From: Gammaproteobacteria bacterium
GTDB taxonomy: Bacteria > Pseudomonadota > Gammaproteobacteria > Steroidobacterales > Rariloculaceae
Length of the DNA: 64,000 bases
Direction: 5' to 3'
Assembly: GCA_017577365.1 (NCBI GenBank)
Contig: PKRJ01000003.1
Coordinates: 1-64,000, forward strand
Shown here: piece after piece, positions 1-7,806 of the stretch
Position numbering within the stretch: the stretch's first letter is position 1
Layout of the letters: every line of letters begins with the position of its first letter
The notes under the pieces: generated by a model
Databases searched by the model: none
Seen by the model: only the letters and a program-made list of their open reading frames with translations
What the model was told of the DNA's origin: nothing
Made by a program: the position numbers and the translations under genes

Positions 1-1386
1 GCACGCGCTCGTGCCGCCGCAGATGATGCTGATGCTCGCCGTCGGCGCGATCGCGAGCTTGCTGCTGAACCGCTCCATCACGCCGCAGTCCGCCGCATCG
101 GGGCACGGGCCCCGCTCGGCGGCAAGCTGTCGCGAGGCCTCGTCGGCCGCCGCGCGCAGGTGCCGGAACATCCTGAGATTCCAGCTCTTCGCGAGCGCGC
201 TCTCGAACGCGATTCCGCGCGCCTGCAGGAACGAGTGAAACCCCATCGCGCCGAGCCCGACGGAGCGCTCCCGCTGCGCGGCGTAAACGGCGTTCGCCAT
301 CGACGGCGGCGCGCGCTCGATGAAGTCCTCGAGCACGTTGTCGAGGAAGCGCATGAGATCCTCGATGAAGCGCGGATCGCCGCTCCACTCGTCCCAGGTA
401 TCGAGGTTCACCGACGAGAGGCAGCAGACCGCCGTGCGCCGCGCACCGGTATGGTCCGGTCCCGTCGGCAGCAGGATCTCGCTGCAGAGATTCGACTGGC
501 GTATCGCGAGCCCGAGCTCGCGCTGATGCGCCGGCAAGCCCCGATTAGCGGTATCGATGAACAGCAGATACGGCTCGCCGGTCTGCAGCCGCGTCTCGAG
601 AATTTTCTGCCACAGGAGCCGCGCGGAGACGGTCTTGATCGGCTTGCCGGTCACGGGGCTTCGGAGCGCGAACGGACGATCGTCGCGCACGCACTCCATG
701 AACTCGTCGGTGATCGAGACGCCGTGATGCAGGTTCAGGCTCTTGCGGTTGAAGTCGCCCGAAGGTTTGCGGATCTCGATGAATTCCTCGATCTCCGGGT
801 GATGCACGTCGAGGTAGACCGCCGCGGAGCCGCGGCGCAGCGAGCCTTGCGAGATCGCGAGCGTCAGCGAATCCATCACTCGGACGAACGGAATGATGCC
901 GGACGACTGTCCGTTGCTTTTCACCGGCTCGCCGATCGAGCGCACGGCTCCCCAATACGTGCCGATGCCGCCGCCGTTCGCCGCGAGCCAGACGTTCTCG
1001 GTCCAGGTCTCGACGATGGACTCGAGGCTGTCCTCGACCGCGTTCAGAAAACAGGAGATCGGCAGACCGCGATCCGTGCCGCCGTTACTCAGGATCGGCG
1101 TCGCGGGCATGAACCACAGCTTCGACATATAGTCGTAGAGCCGCTGCGCATGCGCGGTATCGTCCGCGTACGCGCGCGCGACGCGCGCGAAAAGATCCTG
1201 GAACGACTCGCCCGGCAGCAGATAGCGATCGCGCAGCGTCGCCTTGCCGAACTCCGTCAGGAGCGCATCACGCCGCGGATCGGTCACGACGGGACCGACG
1301 GGATGCCGCCAAGGGCTGCGCGGAGAAGAGTCGACCGAGATGCCGTTGCCCGCCGCAACGGCTCGGGAAGAAAGCGCCTGGACCAT
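1..1386 (-). CDS. nrdA: Class I ribonucleotide reductase, large (alpha) subunit, partial
   Basis: Reduces ribonucleoside diphosphates to deoxyribonucleotides together with a small radical-carrying subunit, which is not in the window. The gene runs off the left edge, so 462 N-terminal residues are visible. I translated it directly. It has ATPILSNGGTDRGLPISCF with the first active-site Cys near residue 112, the NLCSEI block carrying another conserved Cys, and RSVGLGAMGFHSF further on. The ATG at 1386 has GAGGTGAG upstream. Only about 45 residues precede the catalytic fold, so the N-terminal ATP-cone common in NrdA is missing. A cobalamin riboswitch and its own promoter lie directly upstream, so expression is probably lowered when B12 is plentiful. 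Class I assignment rests on the NLCSEI block and context, and is confident. Confidence 0.93.
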   Translation of the reverse strand, partial: MVQALSSRAVAAGNGISVDSSPRSPWRHPVGPVVTDPRRDALLTEFGKATLRDRYLLPGESFQDLFARVARAYADDTAHAQRLYDYMSKLWFMPATPILSNGGTDRGLPISCFLNAVEDSLESIVETWTENVWLAANGGGIGTYWGAVRSIGEPVKSNGQSSGIIPFVRVMDSLTLAISQGSLRRGSAAVYLDVHHPEIEEFIEIRKPSGDFNRKSLNLHHGVSITDEFMECVRDDRPFALRSPVTGKPIKTVSARLLWQKILETRLQTGEPYLLFIDTANRGLPAHQRELGLAIRQSNLCSEILLPTGPDHTGARRTAVCCLSSVNLDTWDEWSGDPRFIEDLMRFLDNVLEDFIERAPPSMANAVYAAQRERSVGLGAMGFHSFLQARGIAFESALAKSWNLRMFRHLRAAADEASRQLAAERGPCPDAADCGVMERFSSKLAIAPTASISIICGGTSAC

Positions 1387-1436
1387 CGCTCACCTCGTTT
1401 GCTCGTGTGCTGGACGAAGCGAGCGAGCAGCGCCTC

Positions 1437-1456
1437 GGACGCACGGCCACGCGTCC
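1437..1456 (-). promoter_or_regulatory. Hairpin between riboswitch and nrdA, possible expression platform
   Basis: A perfect 6-bp inverted repeat (GGACGC / GCGTCC) with an 8-base loop lies between the B12 box and the nrdA start. There is no U-run after it, so a role in translation control or in an alternative fold is more likely than intrinsic termination. The role is inferred from position only. Confidence 0.35.
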
Positions 1457-1489
1457 GCGACCCGCTCGGCACACCCCGTCCGACCGGTG

Positions 1490-1665
1490 ACGTCGTGCGC
1501 CGGCAGGTCTCCTGGCTTACAGCTCGATCGCGGCCGCCGCCTTCCCGGAACGCTCCAGTGGCGATCTGGCGGCCGCTCGCTGCTTACAGTTGCGGGGGCA
1601 GCTCCGGACTCGCGGCTTCGCGCCGCTCACCGGATTCCCTCTTCGTCGCTCATCGCGAACCGTCG
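1490..1665 (-). promoter_or_regulatory. Cobalamin (B12) riboswitch upstream of nrdA
   Basis: Read on the minus strand, the segment carries the conserved blocks of the adenosylcobalamin riboswitch in order: GGGAATCCGGTG, then GCTGCCCCCGCAACTGTAAG, then CCACTGG and CGGGAAGG, and finally the B12 box AGCCAGGAGACCTGCC. The order and orientation point it at nrdA, whose ATG is about 105 bases further on. In known cases the ligand-bound form turns the downstream gene off. Ends are approximate because I could not fold the whole RNA. Confidence 0.95.
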
Positions 1666-1675
1666 CACGGCCCAC

Positions 1676-1705
1676 ATGTTGTGGTCGGCCGACGCCAACT
1701 GTCAA
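1676..1705 (-). promoter_or_regulatory. Putative promoter for the riboswitch-nrdA transcript
   Basis: On the minus strand a perfect -35 hexamer TTGACA (1705-1700) is followed after 18 bases by a weak -10, CAACAT. It sits between the btuB-like stop codon and the first conserved block of the riboswitch, where a dedicated promoter would be expected. The -10 is poor, so the call is tentative. Confidence 0.45.
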
Positions 1706-1727
1706 GATCTTGTGGCCCAGTCGGGCG

Positions 1728-3644
1728 TCAGAAGCGCAGTCGGACGCCGCCGTAGGCCGACCGGCCCGCCGTGTTGTAGCCCAGGACTTCCTGGTAGTCC
1801 TCGTCGAGCGCGTTCTCGACGCGGCCGTACACCTCGAGCTTCGCGGTCGGCGCATACGCGATCGCGAGATCGAGCACCTCGTAGTCGTCGAGCGCGACGT
1901 TGCCGATATCGATCGAGTCCCGCGACACCCTGTAATTCGCGAGCACGCGGAGACGCTCGTCCGTCGACGTGTAACCGATGCCGAGATTGCCGACATGCCT
2001 CGGCCGCCGCAGGCGCTGCTCGTTCGTCGAGTCTTCCGCCTTGTTGTACGTCCAGTTCCCCGTAAGGGCCCAACGAGACCCGAACGGCACCTCGACCCCC
2101 GCCTCGACGCCCTTCGACCTGCTCTTGCCGGGCGACTGCAGATAGCCGGAGAACGATACGAGGTCGAAGAAAATCTCGTCCTCGATGTCCTGATCGAAGT
2201 ACGCGAGCTCGACGCGCAAACCGTTCGCGCCGAAGTACTCGAGCCCGACGTCGTAACCGCGGCTCGTTTCCTCCTTCAGAACGACGTTCGACGCGGGCGG
2301 AAACGCGAAATCGCGGTTGTAGGCGATCTCGTAGAGACTCGGCGGTCGGAAACCCGTGCCGTAGCTTGCGCGATATTTCAGCGTCGAGCCGTCACCGAGC
2401 GCCTGCACGTACGCGGCGCTCAGCCGGGCGCTCGTGTGCGTGCCGAAATCGTCGTTGTCGTCGTAGCGCGCACCGGCCGAGACGAAGAACGCCTCGCCGA
2501 GCCGGCCCTGATATTCGAAGTAGTAGCCCTTCTGATCCCGCTCTCGCGTCGGAGCCCCGACGACCTTCTCGGTCTGAAGGTCCACGCCATACGCGAGCGT
2601 GAGCGCGTCGGACGGACGGAAGCTTCCGATGTATTCGAACCGGCTCAGGTTGCCGTCCGCGGTGAACGCAATCGCGCCTTCGGCGAGGCTGTGCCGCAGG
2701 ATATCACTCTCGCTGTAAGCGAGGATGTGACTCATGCGGTCGGTTCGATAATCGGCGGACAGCCGATAAGTCGTCTGCTCCGTCGTGGCCTCGCAGTCGT
2801 GCGTCGTCGTCGGGAAGCCGCAGCCGTCGAAGCGCACGGCGGCATCGATATCGCGCGCGACGAGCTGCACGCGCAGCGCGTCCGTCGCGTTCCAGCCGAG
2901 CTTCGCGTGCAACGTCGTGTTCTCGGCGCCGTCCCGGTCCCGAAGAAGCGCATCGGCGGTTTGCGCATTGAAGCCGTCCGTTTCGAGATCGGTGACCGAG
3001 ACGAAGTAGTCGCCTTCGTCGCCGCCGCCGAAAAGGCTCGCGTCGAGCTTGCGCGTGTCGAAGCTCCCGTACTCGACGCCGAACCGTGCCCCGAGCGCTC
3101 CGGCACCGGTGCGCGTGAGGACGGTCACGACGCCGCCCGCGTCGGCGCCGTACATGAAGCCTTGCGGGCCGCGCAGCACCTCGACGCGCTCGAGGTCGGA
3201 GGTCGCGAGCAGGCTGTCGAATGCGGGTGCGACCTTGTCGGCGGTCGGATCCACGGCCTTGACTCCGTCGATGTAGAGCACCGTGCGGAACGCCTCTTCG
3301 CCGCGGATCCGCAGCGCCGTCGAGTGGCCTCGCCCGCCGCTGTTGCTGACGCCGATCCCGGGCTGCGTTCGCAAGACGTCGGCCAGCGAGTGGTAACCGC
3401 GAAGCTCGATCTCGGGTCCCGAGATCACGGAGACCGCGGTGCCGATCTGTCGCCGCGGTGTTTCGGTGACGCTCGCCGTGACGACGACTTCTTCGACGAC
3501 ATGCGCACCAGCGGCATCGGCCGCCCCCGGAGGAGCCGCGAGGCCCGACAGCACGGCAGATACGGCAATGGCCCTTACACGAAGAGAGGCGGCACGCCCG
3601 GCCCCGCGCCTCGCGAGTGCCTCCAGCTGCGTTCGCACCTTCAT
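1728..3644 (-). CDS. btuB: TonB-dependent receptor, BtuB-like (probable vitamin B12 transporter)
   Basis: Outer-membrane beta-barrel that would import a large cofactor using TonB energy. The 638-residue product is close to BtuB in length. It has a signal peptide (basic start, hydrophobic run around residues 22-40), the TonB-box-like stretch EEVVVTAS, a plug domain with the RVEVLRGPQGFMYG block, and a barrel ending in the terminal Phe (VRLRF) needed for assembly. GGAGGGA precedes the ATG. The B12 assignment rests on BtuB-like plug similarity plus the B12 riboswitch just downstream. No riboswitch is visible upstream of this gene itself, which is unusual for btuB. Another TonB substrate remains possible. 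Confidence 0.7.
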   Translation of the reverse strand: MKVRTQLEALARRGAGRAASLRVRAIAVSAVLSGLAAPPGAADAAGAHVVEEVVVTASVTETPRRQIGTAVSVISGPEIELRGYHSLADVLRTQPGIGVSNSGGRGHSTALRIRGEEAFRTVLYIDGVKAVDPTADKVAPAFDSLLATSDLERVEVLRGPQGFMYGADAGGVVTVLTRTGAGALGARFGVEYGSFDTRKLDASLFGGGDEGDYFVSVTDLETDGFNAQTADALLRDRDGAENTTLHAKLGWNATDALRVQLVARDIDAAVRFDGCGFPTTTHDCEATTEQTTYRLSADYRTDRMSHILAYSESDILRHSLAEGAIAFTADGNLSRFEYIGSFRPSDALTLAYGVDLQTEKVVGAPTRERDQKGYYFEYQGRLGEAFFVSAGARYDDNDDFGTHTSARLSAAYVQALGDGSTLKYRASYGTGFRPPSLYEIAYNRDFAFPPASNVVLKEETSRGYDVGLEYFGANGLRVELAYFDQDIEDEIFFDLVSFSGYLQSPGKSRSKGVEAGVEVPFGSRWALTGNWTYNKAEDSTNEQRLRRPRHVGNLGIGYTSTDERLRVLANYRVSRDSIDIGNVALDDYEVLDLAIAYAPTAKLEVYGRVENALDEDYQEVLGYNTAGRSAYGGVRLRF

Positions 3645-4033
3645 CGATTCCCTCCGTTCGACGGCGCATCGGCGCCCGTTGACGCGCGATTGTACGAGCG
3701 ACCGTAAACCGTCCGGCGAAAAAGATCCGTTCCTTGACGCGAACGATGCCGAGTCGCCCGGCCCATGTTCGTCGCGTACCTCGTCCGTCGGGGCCGCGCT
3801 ACGCCTCTAGTCTCCTCCGACGGGTTCACCGCGAAGCAAGCGTTGCCGATTGGCGACACTCGCGAAACTCCTTGCAGGATATGAAGTTCCGGTGCCGACC
3901 AGTGCCGCAGCGTCGCCGATCGACGACAGTCTTTTATCCTAAGTTATTGGAAGTACAGCGATTTTCTACCGGTTTCAGAGGTGCGGTTGCTATAATTCGT
4001 CGCACGTTCTTTTCTTCTTCCGAAACCTTTCTG
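3645..4033. other. Divergent intergenic region, btuB-like / protease trio
   Basis: About 390 bases between two divergently transcribed genes. The right half (about 3925-4030) is clearly AT-richer than the surroundings and holds a consensus -10 for the rightward operon. I found no cobalamin riboswitch blocks on the minus strand here and no convincing ORF. Confidence 0.6.
3991..3996 (+). promoter_or_regulatory. Putative -10 box for the protease/7TM/ATP-grasp operon
   Basis: A perfect TATAAT lies 38 bases before the ATG at 4034 within an AT-rich stretch. No good TTGACA is found at normal spacing, so either the -35 is degenerate or an activator is used. Confidence 0.5.
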
Positions 4034-4576
4034 ATGCGCAAATCTTTTCTCGTTGTGCTCGCCGCGCTGCTCGGTACGCCTGCCGCGTCTCTCGCCGGCG
4101 CCCAGGAAGATTTTCGCGTGCTCGAGGTATTCGGCTGGGTAGAGCGCGTCAAGCTTCTCGACGGGAAATTGAGCGTCAAAGCGAAGTTGGATACCGGGGC
4201 AGCGACATCCTCGCTCGATGCGTCGAACATCGAGAGGTTCAAGCGCGGCGGCCGGTCCTGGGTCCGCTTCCTAGTGACCGACCCGGCGACGGGGGAAACG
4301 CTCGAGATCGAGAAGCCGGTCGTGCGCAACGTCCGCATCATTCGTCACGACGACGAGTCTCAACGCCGGCCCGTCGTGAAACTCGACGTGTGCTTCGGGC
4401 CGTTCCTCCGCGAGGTCGAATTCAGCCTCGTCGATCGCAGCAATTTCATCTATCCGGTTCTGCTTGGACGCAATGCGCTCGAGAACTTCGCGCTTGTCGA
4501 CGCCGGTGCGACCTTCTTGAACTATCCGAGCTGCGATCGCGCCGCTCCCGGCGACGCTCGAAGCGGTGATCCATGA
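4034..4576 (+). CDS. Retropepsin-like protease, PF05618 family (so-called ATP-dependent zinc protease)
   Basis: A 180-residue exported protein. Residues 1-23 form a signal peptide (MRKSF, hydrophobic core, AGA cleavage region). The mature part is a single aspartic-protease-like domain: the motif KLDTGAATSS (Asp53) corresponds to the retropepsin active-site Asp-Thr-Gly-Ala, and YPVLLGRNAL near residue 140 corresponds to the late hydrophobic-Gly block of that fold. The database label of this family mentions zinc and ATP, but what I see is the aspartic-protease motif. I chose the ATG at 4034 because it begins the signal peptide. An earlier in-frame start would add unrelated residues. It overlaps the next gene by ATGA, so the two are probably translated together. 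Substrate unknown. Confidence 0.85.
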   Translation: MRKSFLVVLAALLGTPAASLAGAQEDFRVLEVFGWVERVKLLDGKLSVKAKLDTGAATSSLDASNIERFKRGGRSWVRFLVTDPATGETLEIEKPVVRNVRIIRHDDESQRRPVVKLDVCFGPFLREVEFSLVDRSNFIYPVLLGRNALENFALVDAGATFLNYPSCDRAAPGDARSGDP

Positions 4577-6108
4577 GGCGCTCACGCGGCTTCGTCGTCA
4601 TCGCTCTATCGTTGATCGCCGCCGGCCTCGCGCTGATCGCGTGGAAGGTCAACGTGTACGGCTACCCGTTGACGCCGAACTCGATGAGCGAAACGTGGAC
4701 CGTGCAAGCACGCCTTCGCGTGCGCCCGGGCGACGGTCCCGTCGGCGTCACGCTGACTCTGCCTTCGGCGACGCCGGGGTTCGGCCGTCTCCAGGAGGAT
4801 TTCGTCTCGCGCGGGTTCGGCTTGGACGTGCAGGAAAACTCCTTTCTACGGAAGGCGACGTGGACGATACGGCGCGTGTCCGGCACGCAGACGCTTTACT
4901 ACCGCGCGCAGATCTATCGGGATCGCAATCAGCAAGAGTTCGCCCCCGTCCCCGCTTACCCCGATGTGCCCGAGCTCGAGGAGCCTTTCGCGACGGCGTT
5001 GCAATCGATCACGGACGAAGTGCGGAGCCGCTCCGCCAATATCGCGTCGTTCGCCGCCGCCGTGCTCGCGAGGATCAACTCGGCGTCTCCGAGCGCGGAG
5101 ATTCGCCTGTTCCTGAACGCTCCGGAGTTCGGAGGCGACAAGGTAGGTATCGCGCGCACGCTTCTCGCCGGCGCACGCATCCCGACCGAGCGCATCAACG
5201 GCTTTCTGCTGACCGAGGATGAGCCGAATGCGACGCCGGTCACGTGGCTCGCCGTGCACAACGAGCAGCAGTGGCTCTTTTTCGATCCTCAAAGCGGCCG
5301 ACAGTATCTTCCGGAGAATCTCCTCGTATGGTGGCGGGGCGGAGACTCGCCCGTCGAGGTTTCCGGCGCCGAGCTCCAGAGCCTCGAGTGGTCGGTGCGC
5401 CGCAACGAGATCGGCAGCCTTGCGCTCGCGGAACAACGGGCCGAGCGCCACCAATTTCCGTTCGTCAACTTTTCGCTCTTGAGCCTTCCCGTGCAGACGC
5501 AGTCAGTGTACTCCGTTCTGCTCCTCGTACCCGTCGGCGCGTTCGTCATGGTTCTGCTGCGTAACGTCGTCGGCGTGCGCACGTTCGGCACGTTCATGCC
5601 GGTGTTGATCGCGCTCGCGTTCGAGGAGACGGGCATCGGCGCAGGGCTCTTGCTATTCGCGATCGTCGTCGCGCTCGGCCTTGTATTTCGCTTCTGTCTG
5701 GAACGACTGCGCTTGACGCTGGTGCCTCGCCTCACGGCCGTTGTGACGATCGTCGTGATTCTGATGATCGGGCTCAGCATGCTCAGCGCGCGGCTCGGTT
5801 GGGAGGTCGGGCTTTCGGTCGGTCTTTTTCCGATGGTCATTCTCGCGATGGTCATCGAACGCATGTCGATCATCTGGGAGGAGCGAGGACCGCAGGACGC
5901 CGTGCTCGAAGGCGCAGGCTCGGCGCTCGTCGCCACGCTGGCCTACCTCGTCATGGGACTCGAGCAGATTCGTTACATGACCATCGTCTATCCCGAGTTT
6001 CTGCTGATCGTGCTCGGGCTGACGATTCTGATGGGACGGTACTCGGGCTACCGGGTGACGGAGCTCTTCCGCTTCCGCGATCTCGCGCGCCCGGCAGAAT
6101 CGACATGA
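4573..6108 (+). CDS. Inactive transglutaminase fused to a multi-pass membrane domain (UUP1 / 7TM-transglutaminase family)
   Basis: A 511-residue inner-membrane protein. Residues 8-25 form an N-terminal membrane anchor. Residues about 40-290 form a periplasmic transglutaminase-like domain. From about 312 to 490 there are several hydrophobic helices matching the 7TM domain of this family. In the transglutaminase part the usual catalytic Cys position reads KVGIARTLLAGARIPTERI and the His position reads VTWLAVHNEQQWLFFDP, so Cys and His are absent and only the Asp remains. That is expected for the inactive family. It starts inside the protease stop codon (ATGA) and its own stop overlaps the ATP-grasp start. 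A receptor or scaffold role for a peptide or protein modified by the neighbours is an inference. Confidence 0.85.
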   Translation: MRRSRGFVVIALSLIAAGLALIAWKVNVYGYPLTPNSMSETWTVQARLRVRPGDGPVGVTLTLPSATPGFGRLQEDFVSRGFGLDVQENSFLRKATWTIRRVSGTQTLYYRAQIYRDRNQQEFAPVPAYPDVPELEEPFATALQSITDEVRSRSANIASFAAAVLARINSASPSAEIRLFLNAPEFGGDKVGIARTLLAGARIPTERINGFLLTEDEPNATPVTWLAVHNEQQWLFFDPQSGRQYLPENLLVWWRGGDSPVEVSGAELQSLEWSVRRNEIGSLALAEQRAERHQFPFVNFSLLSLPVQTQSVYSVLLLVPVGAFVMVLLRNVVGVRTFGTFMPVLIALAFEETGIGAGLLLFAIVVALGLVFRFCLERLRLTLVPRLTAVVTIVVILMIGLSMLSARLGWEVGLSVGLFPMVILAMVIERMSIIWEERGPQDAVLEGAGSALVATLAYLVMGLEQIRYMTIVYPEFLLIVLGLTILMGRYSGYRVTELFRFRDLARPAEST

Positions 6109-7172
6109 TCGGCCGATATCTCGCGCTGCGTCGAGCCGGCGTGCTCGGATTGAATGGCCGTAACGCCCGCTATATAGCGGTACACAATCCGCGCCGCTTC
6201 TATCCACTCGTCGACGACAAGATCCGCTGCAAAGAATTGCTGCGGCAGCACGGCATACCGGTACCCGCGCTGCTCGACGCGATTCGAACACAGTTCGAAG
6301 CGGGGCGACTCGGCAAGCGGCTCGAACGGCTGGAGCAATTCGCGATCAAGCCCGCCTGCGGCAGCCAGGGCGACGGCATCATCGTCATCGGCAGTCGTCG
6401 AAACGGTCTGTGGCTTTCGCCGAGCGGAAGCTCGTACTACTCGCTCGACGATCTGGAGTTTCATGTCTCCGGCATTCTGAACGGACTCTATTCGCTCGGC
6501 GGTCAACCGGATGCGGCACTGCTCGAGGGGCTCGTCCTTACCGACCCGCGATTGCGGACGCTCGCGCCGGAGGGGGTGCCAGACATCCGGATCATCGTCT
6601 ACCGCGGCGTGCCCGTGATGGCGATGGTGAGGCTTCCGACGCGCCGGTCGGGCGGCAAAGCCAACCTGCACAGCGGAGGGATCGGTGCAGGGATCGCCAT
6701 GGCGACGGGACGAACGCTGCGAGCAGTGATGGACGATCGCGTCATCGATAGTCATCCCGACTCCGGTCTGCCGATTCGCGACTTCGAAGTGCCGGAATGG
6801 AACGCGTTGCTCGAGCTCGCGGCAGCGTGTCAATCGGCTGTGAAACTCGGCTATCTCGGCGTGGACATCGTGCTCGACGCTACCCACGGTCCGCTCGTGC
6901 TCGAGCTAAATGCGCGCCCTGGGCTATCGATTCAGATCGCCAATCAAACCGGATTGGAGCATCGACTGAAAGCCGTCGACGGGTTATCGATCGACCTCGA
7001 GCGTTTGTCCCCGCGTGATCGCGCCGCGCTCGCGATGGAGCTGGCCGAAGGCGGTTGGAGGCCGGCGCGGGCCCGCCTGGCCAAGACCGTTCCGTTGCCG
7101 GTTGCCCCGCGACCCGCGCTCGCGTCACCGCCGCCGGAAGAGCAACCCCTGCCCCAACGGCACGCATCGTGA
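6105..7172 (+). CDS. RimK-like ATP-grasp amide ligase (alpha-L-glutamate ligase-related protein)
   Basis: A 355-residue cytoplasmic ATP-grasp enzyme expected to form an amide or peptide bond using ATP. The ATP-binding lysine segment is FAIKPACGSQGDGI (residues 79-92), and the magnesium-binding block near residue 270 is LVLELNARPGLSIQIAN. The first 60 residues form the small N-terminal domain, and the last 40 are a Pro/Ala-rich tail. The ATG overlaps the upstream stop (ATGA), so all three genes are translationally coupled. RimK itself adds glutamate to ribosomal protein S6, but this clade is distinct and its substrate is not known to me. Together with a protease, it suggests a modify-and-cleave pair. 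Confidence 0.87.
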   Translation: MIGRYLALRRAGVLGLNGRNARYIAVHNPRRFYPLVDDKIRCKELLRQHGIPVPALLDAIRTQFEAGRLGKRLERLEQFAIKPACGSQGDGIIVIGSRRNGLWLSPSGSSYYSLDDLEFHVSGILNGLYSLGGQPDAALLEGLVLTDPRLRTLAPEGVPDIRIIVYRGVPVMAMVRLPTRRSGGKANLHSGGIGAGIAMATGRTLRAVMDDRVIDSHPDSGLPIRDFEVPEWNALLELAAACQSAVKLGYLGVDIVLDATHGPLVLELNARPGLSIQIANQTGLEHRLKAVDGLSIDLERLSPRDRAALAMELAEGGWRPARARLAKTVPLPVAPRPALASPPPEEQPLPQRHAS

Positions 7173-7657
7173 ATTCACGTCTGTGCCGCGGCGGTGCAGA
7201 GCGCCTCGCCCACGGCTCGTGGCGACTTCACCGCCCGTATCCGCTCAGCTAGTCAAGTCAAACACTTCCTTCGAGAGGTCCGGGCACTTTCACGCGCTGG
7301 CGTGGTCGTTGCACCTGCCTCTGCGTAGCCCGAACTCGCATCGGCCTCGCCTCACTGCATCGAAGCGAGATCGAGCTTCGATTCGGAGGAGTTCACCGGC
7401 TCGTGCAACCACGGAGGAATGGAGCGATGTGCTCCTACCGTACCTGCCACAAGCTCATGGTCGCGGCGCAACCGAGGGGTGCTCGAGGCCGTGACGGGAG
7501 ACGCCCCCGGCGCCGCGAGCGATTTTCGCGCGGCGCTAGCAGCAGGCGGCCTGATCAAAGCGGCGGACAGTAATCTCGAGCGAGTCGGGCGCGCGATGGC
7601 GGATCGATTGGCGATGACCGAAGCACGCTGACCGGCCGAAAGGAGGTGATCTGCGAA
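7173..7657. other. Long intergenic stretch, possibly with a degraded coding remnant
   Basis: Nearly 500 bases without a convincing gene. A hairpin with a 7-bp stem (TCGAAGC / GCTTCGA) lies at 7360-7381. On the plus strand about 7491-7631 can be read as roughly 45 residues (starting VTGDAPGAASDFRAALA) with a TPR-like composition, but the reading frame upstream of it is not protein-like and no proper start with a ribosome-binding site is present. It may be the tail of a decayed gene, or chance. Confidence 0.4.
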
Positions 7658-7711
7658 GTGTCGAAGGCGGCCCAGGGGCTCTACCTCCTCGGCCCCTGGC
7701 GCCTCCGATGA
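7658..7711 (+). CDS. Candidate 17-residue ORF behind a near-perfect Shine-Dalgarno
   Basis: A GTG-initiated 17-codon frame (MSKAAQGLYLLGPWRLR) follows AAAGGAGGTGATC (7639-7651), which is complementary over 13 bases to the canonical 3' end of 16S rRNA. The spacing from AGGAGG to GTG is about 11 bases, slightly long. The frame contains a hairpin of its own. It could be a leader peptide, a standby ribosome site, or chance. Nothing directly downstream on this strand is an obvious target. Confidence 0.25.
   Translation: MSKAAQGLYLLGPWRLR
7672..7699 (+). terminator. Strong hairpin, possible terminator
   Basis: A perfect 8-bp stem (CCAGGGGC at 7672-7679, GCCCCTGG at 7692-7699) with a 12-base loop. 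It lies downstream of the trio and also downstream of the PEP-CTERM gene on the other strand, so it could end either transcript. No clear U-run follows on either side. Confidence 0.35.
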
Positions 7712-7806
7712 CCGCTCGGATCTGTAGACCGGTCGTTGTCGAAGAACGATAGCTCTAGCGTCGACCGTTCAGCCAGCGGAATGTCGCGCGCGGCCGAGCA
7801 ACTCGC

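Noticed and set aside
160..1755. Long plus-strand open frame opposite nrdA and the riboswitch
   Set aside because: It is the antisense of a clear ribonucleotide reductase and riboswitch. The arginine-rich product has no family features.
1590..3707. Long plus-strand frame opposite the BtuB-like gene
   Set aside because: Shadow of the receptor in a GC-rich genome. Arginine- and valine-rich with no recognisable domain.
7419..7631. 70-residue ORF with a TPR-like second half
   Set aside because: The ATG is one base from the GGAGG, too close to be used, and the first third is not protein-like. At most a decayed remnant, described under the intergenic entry.
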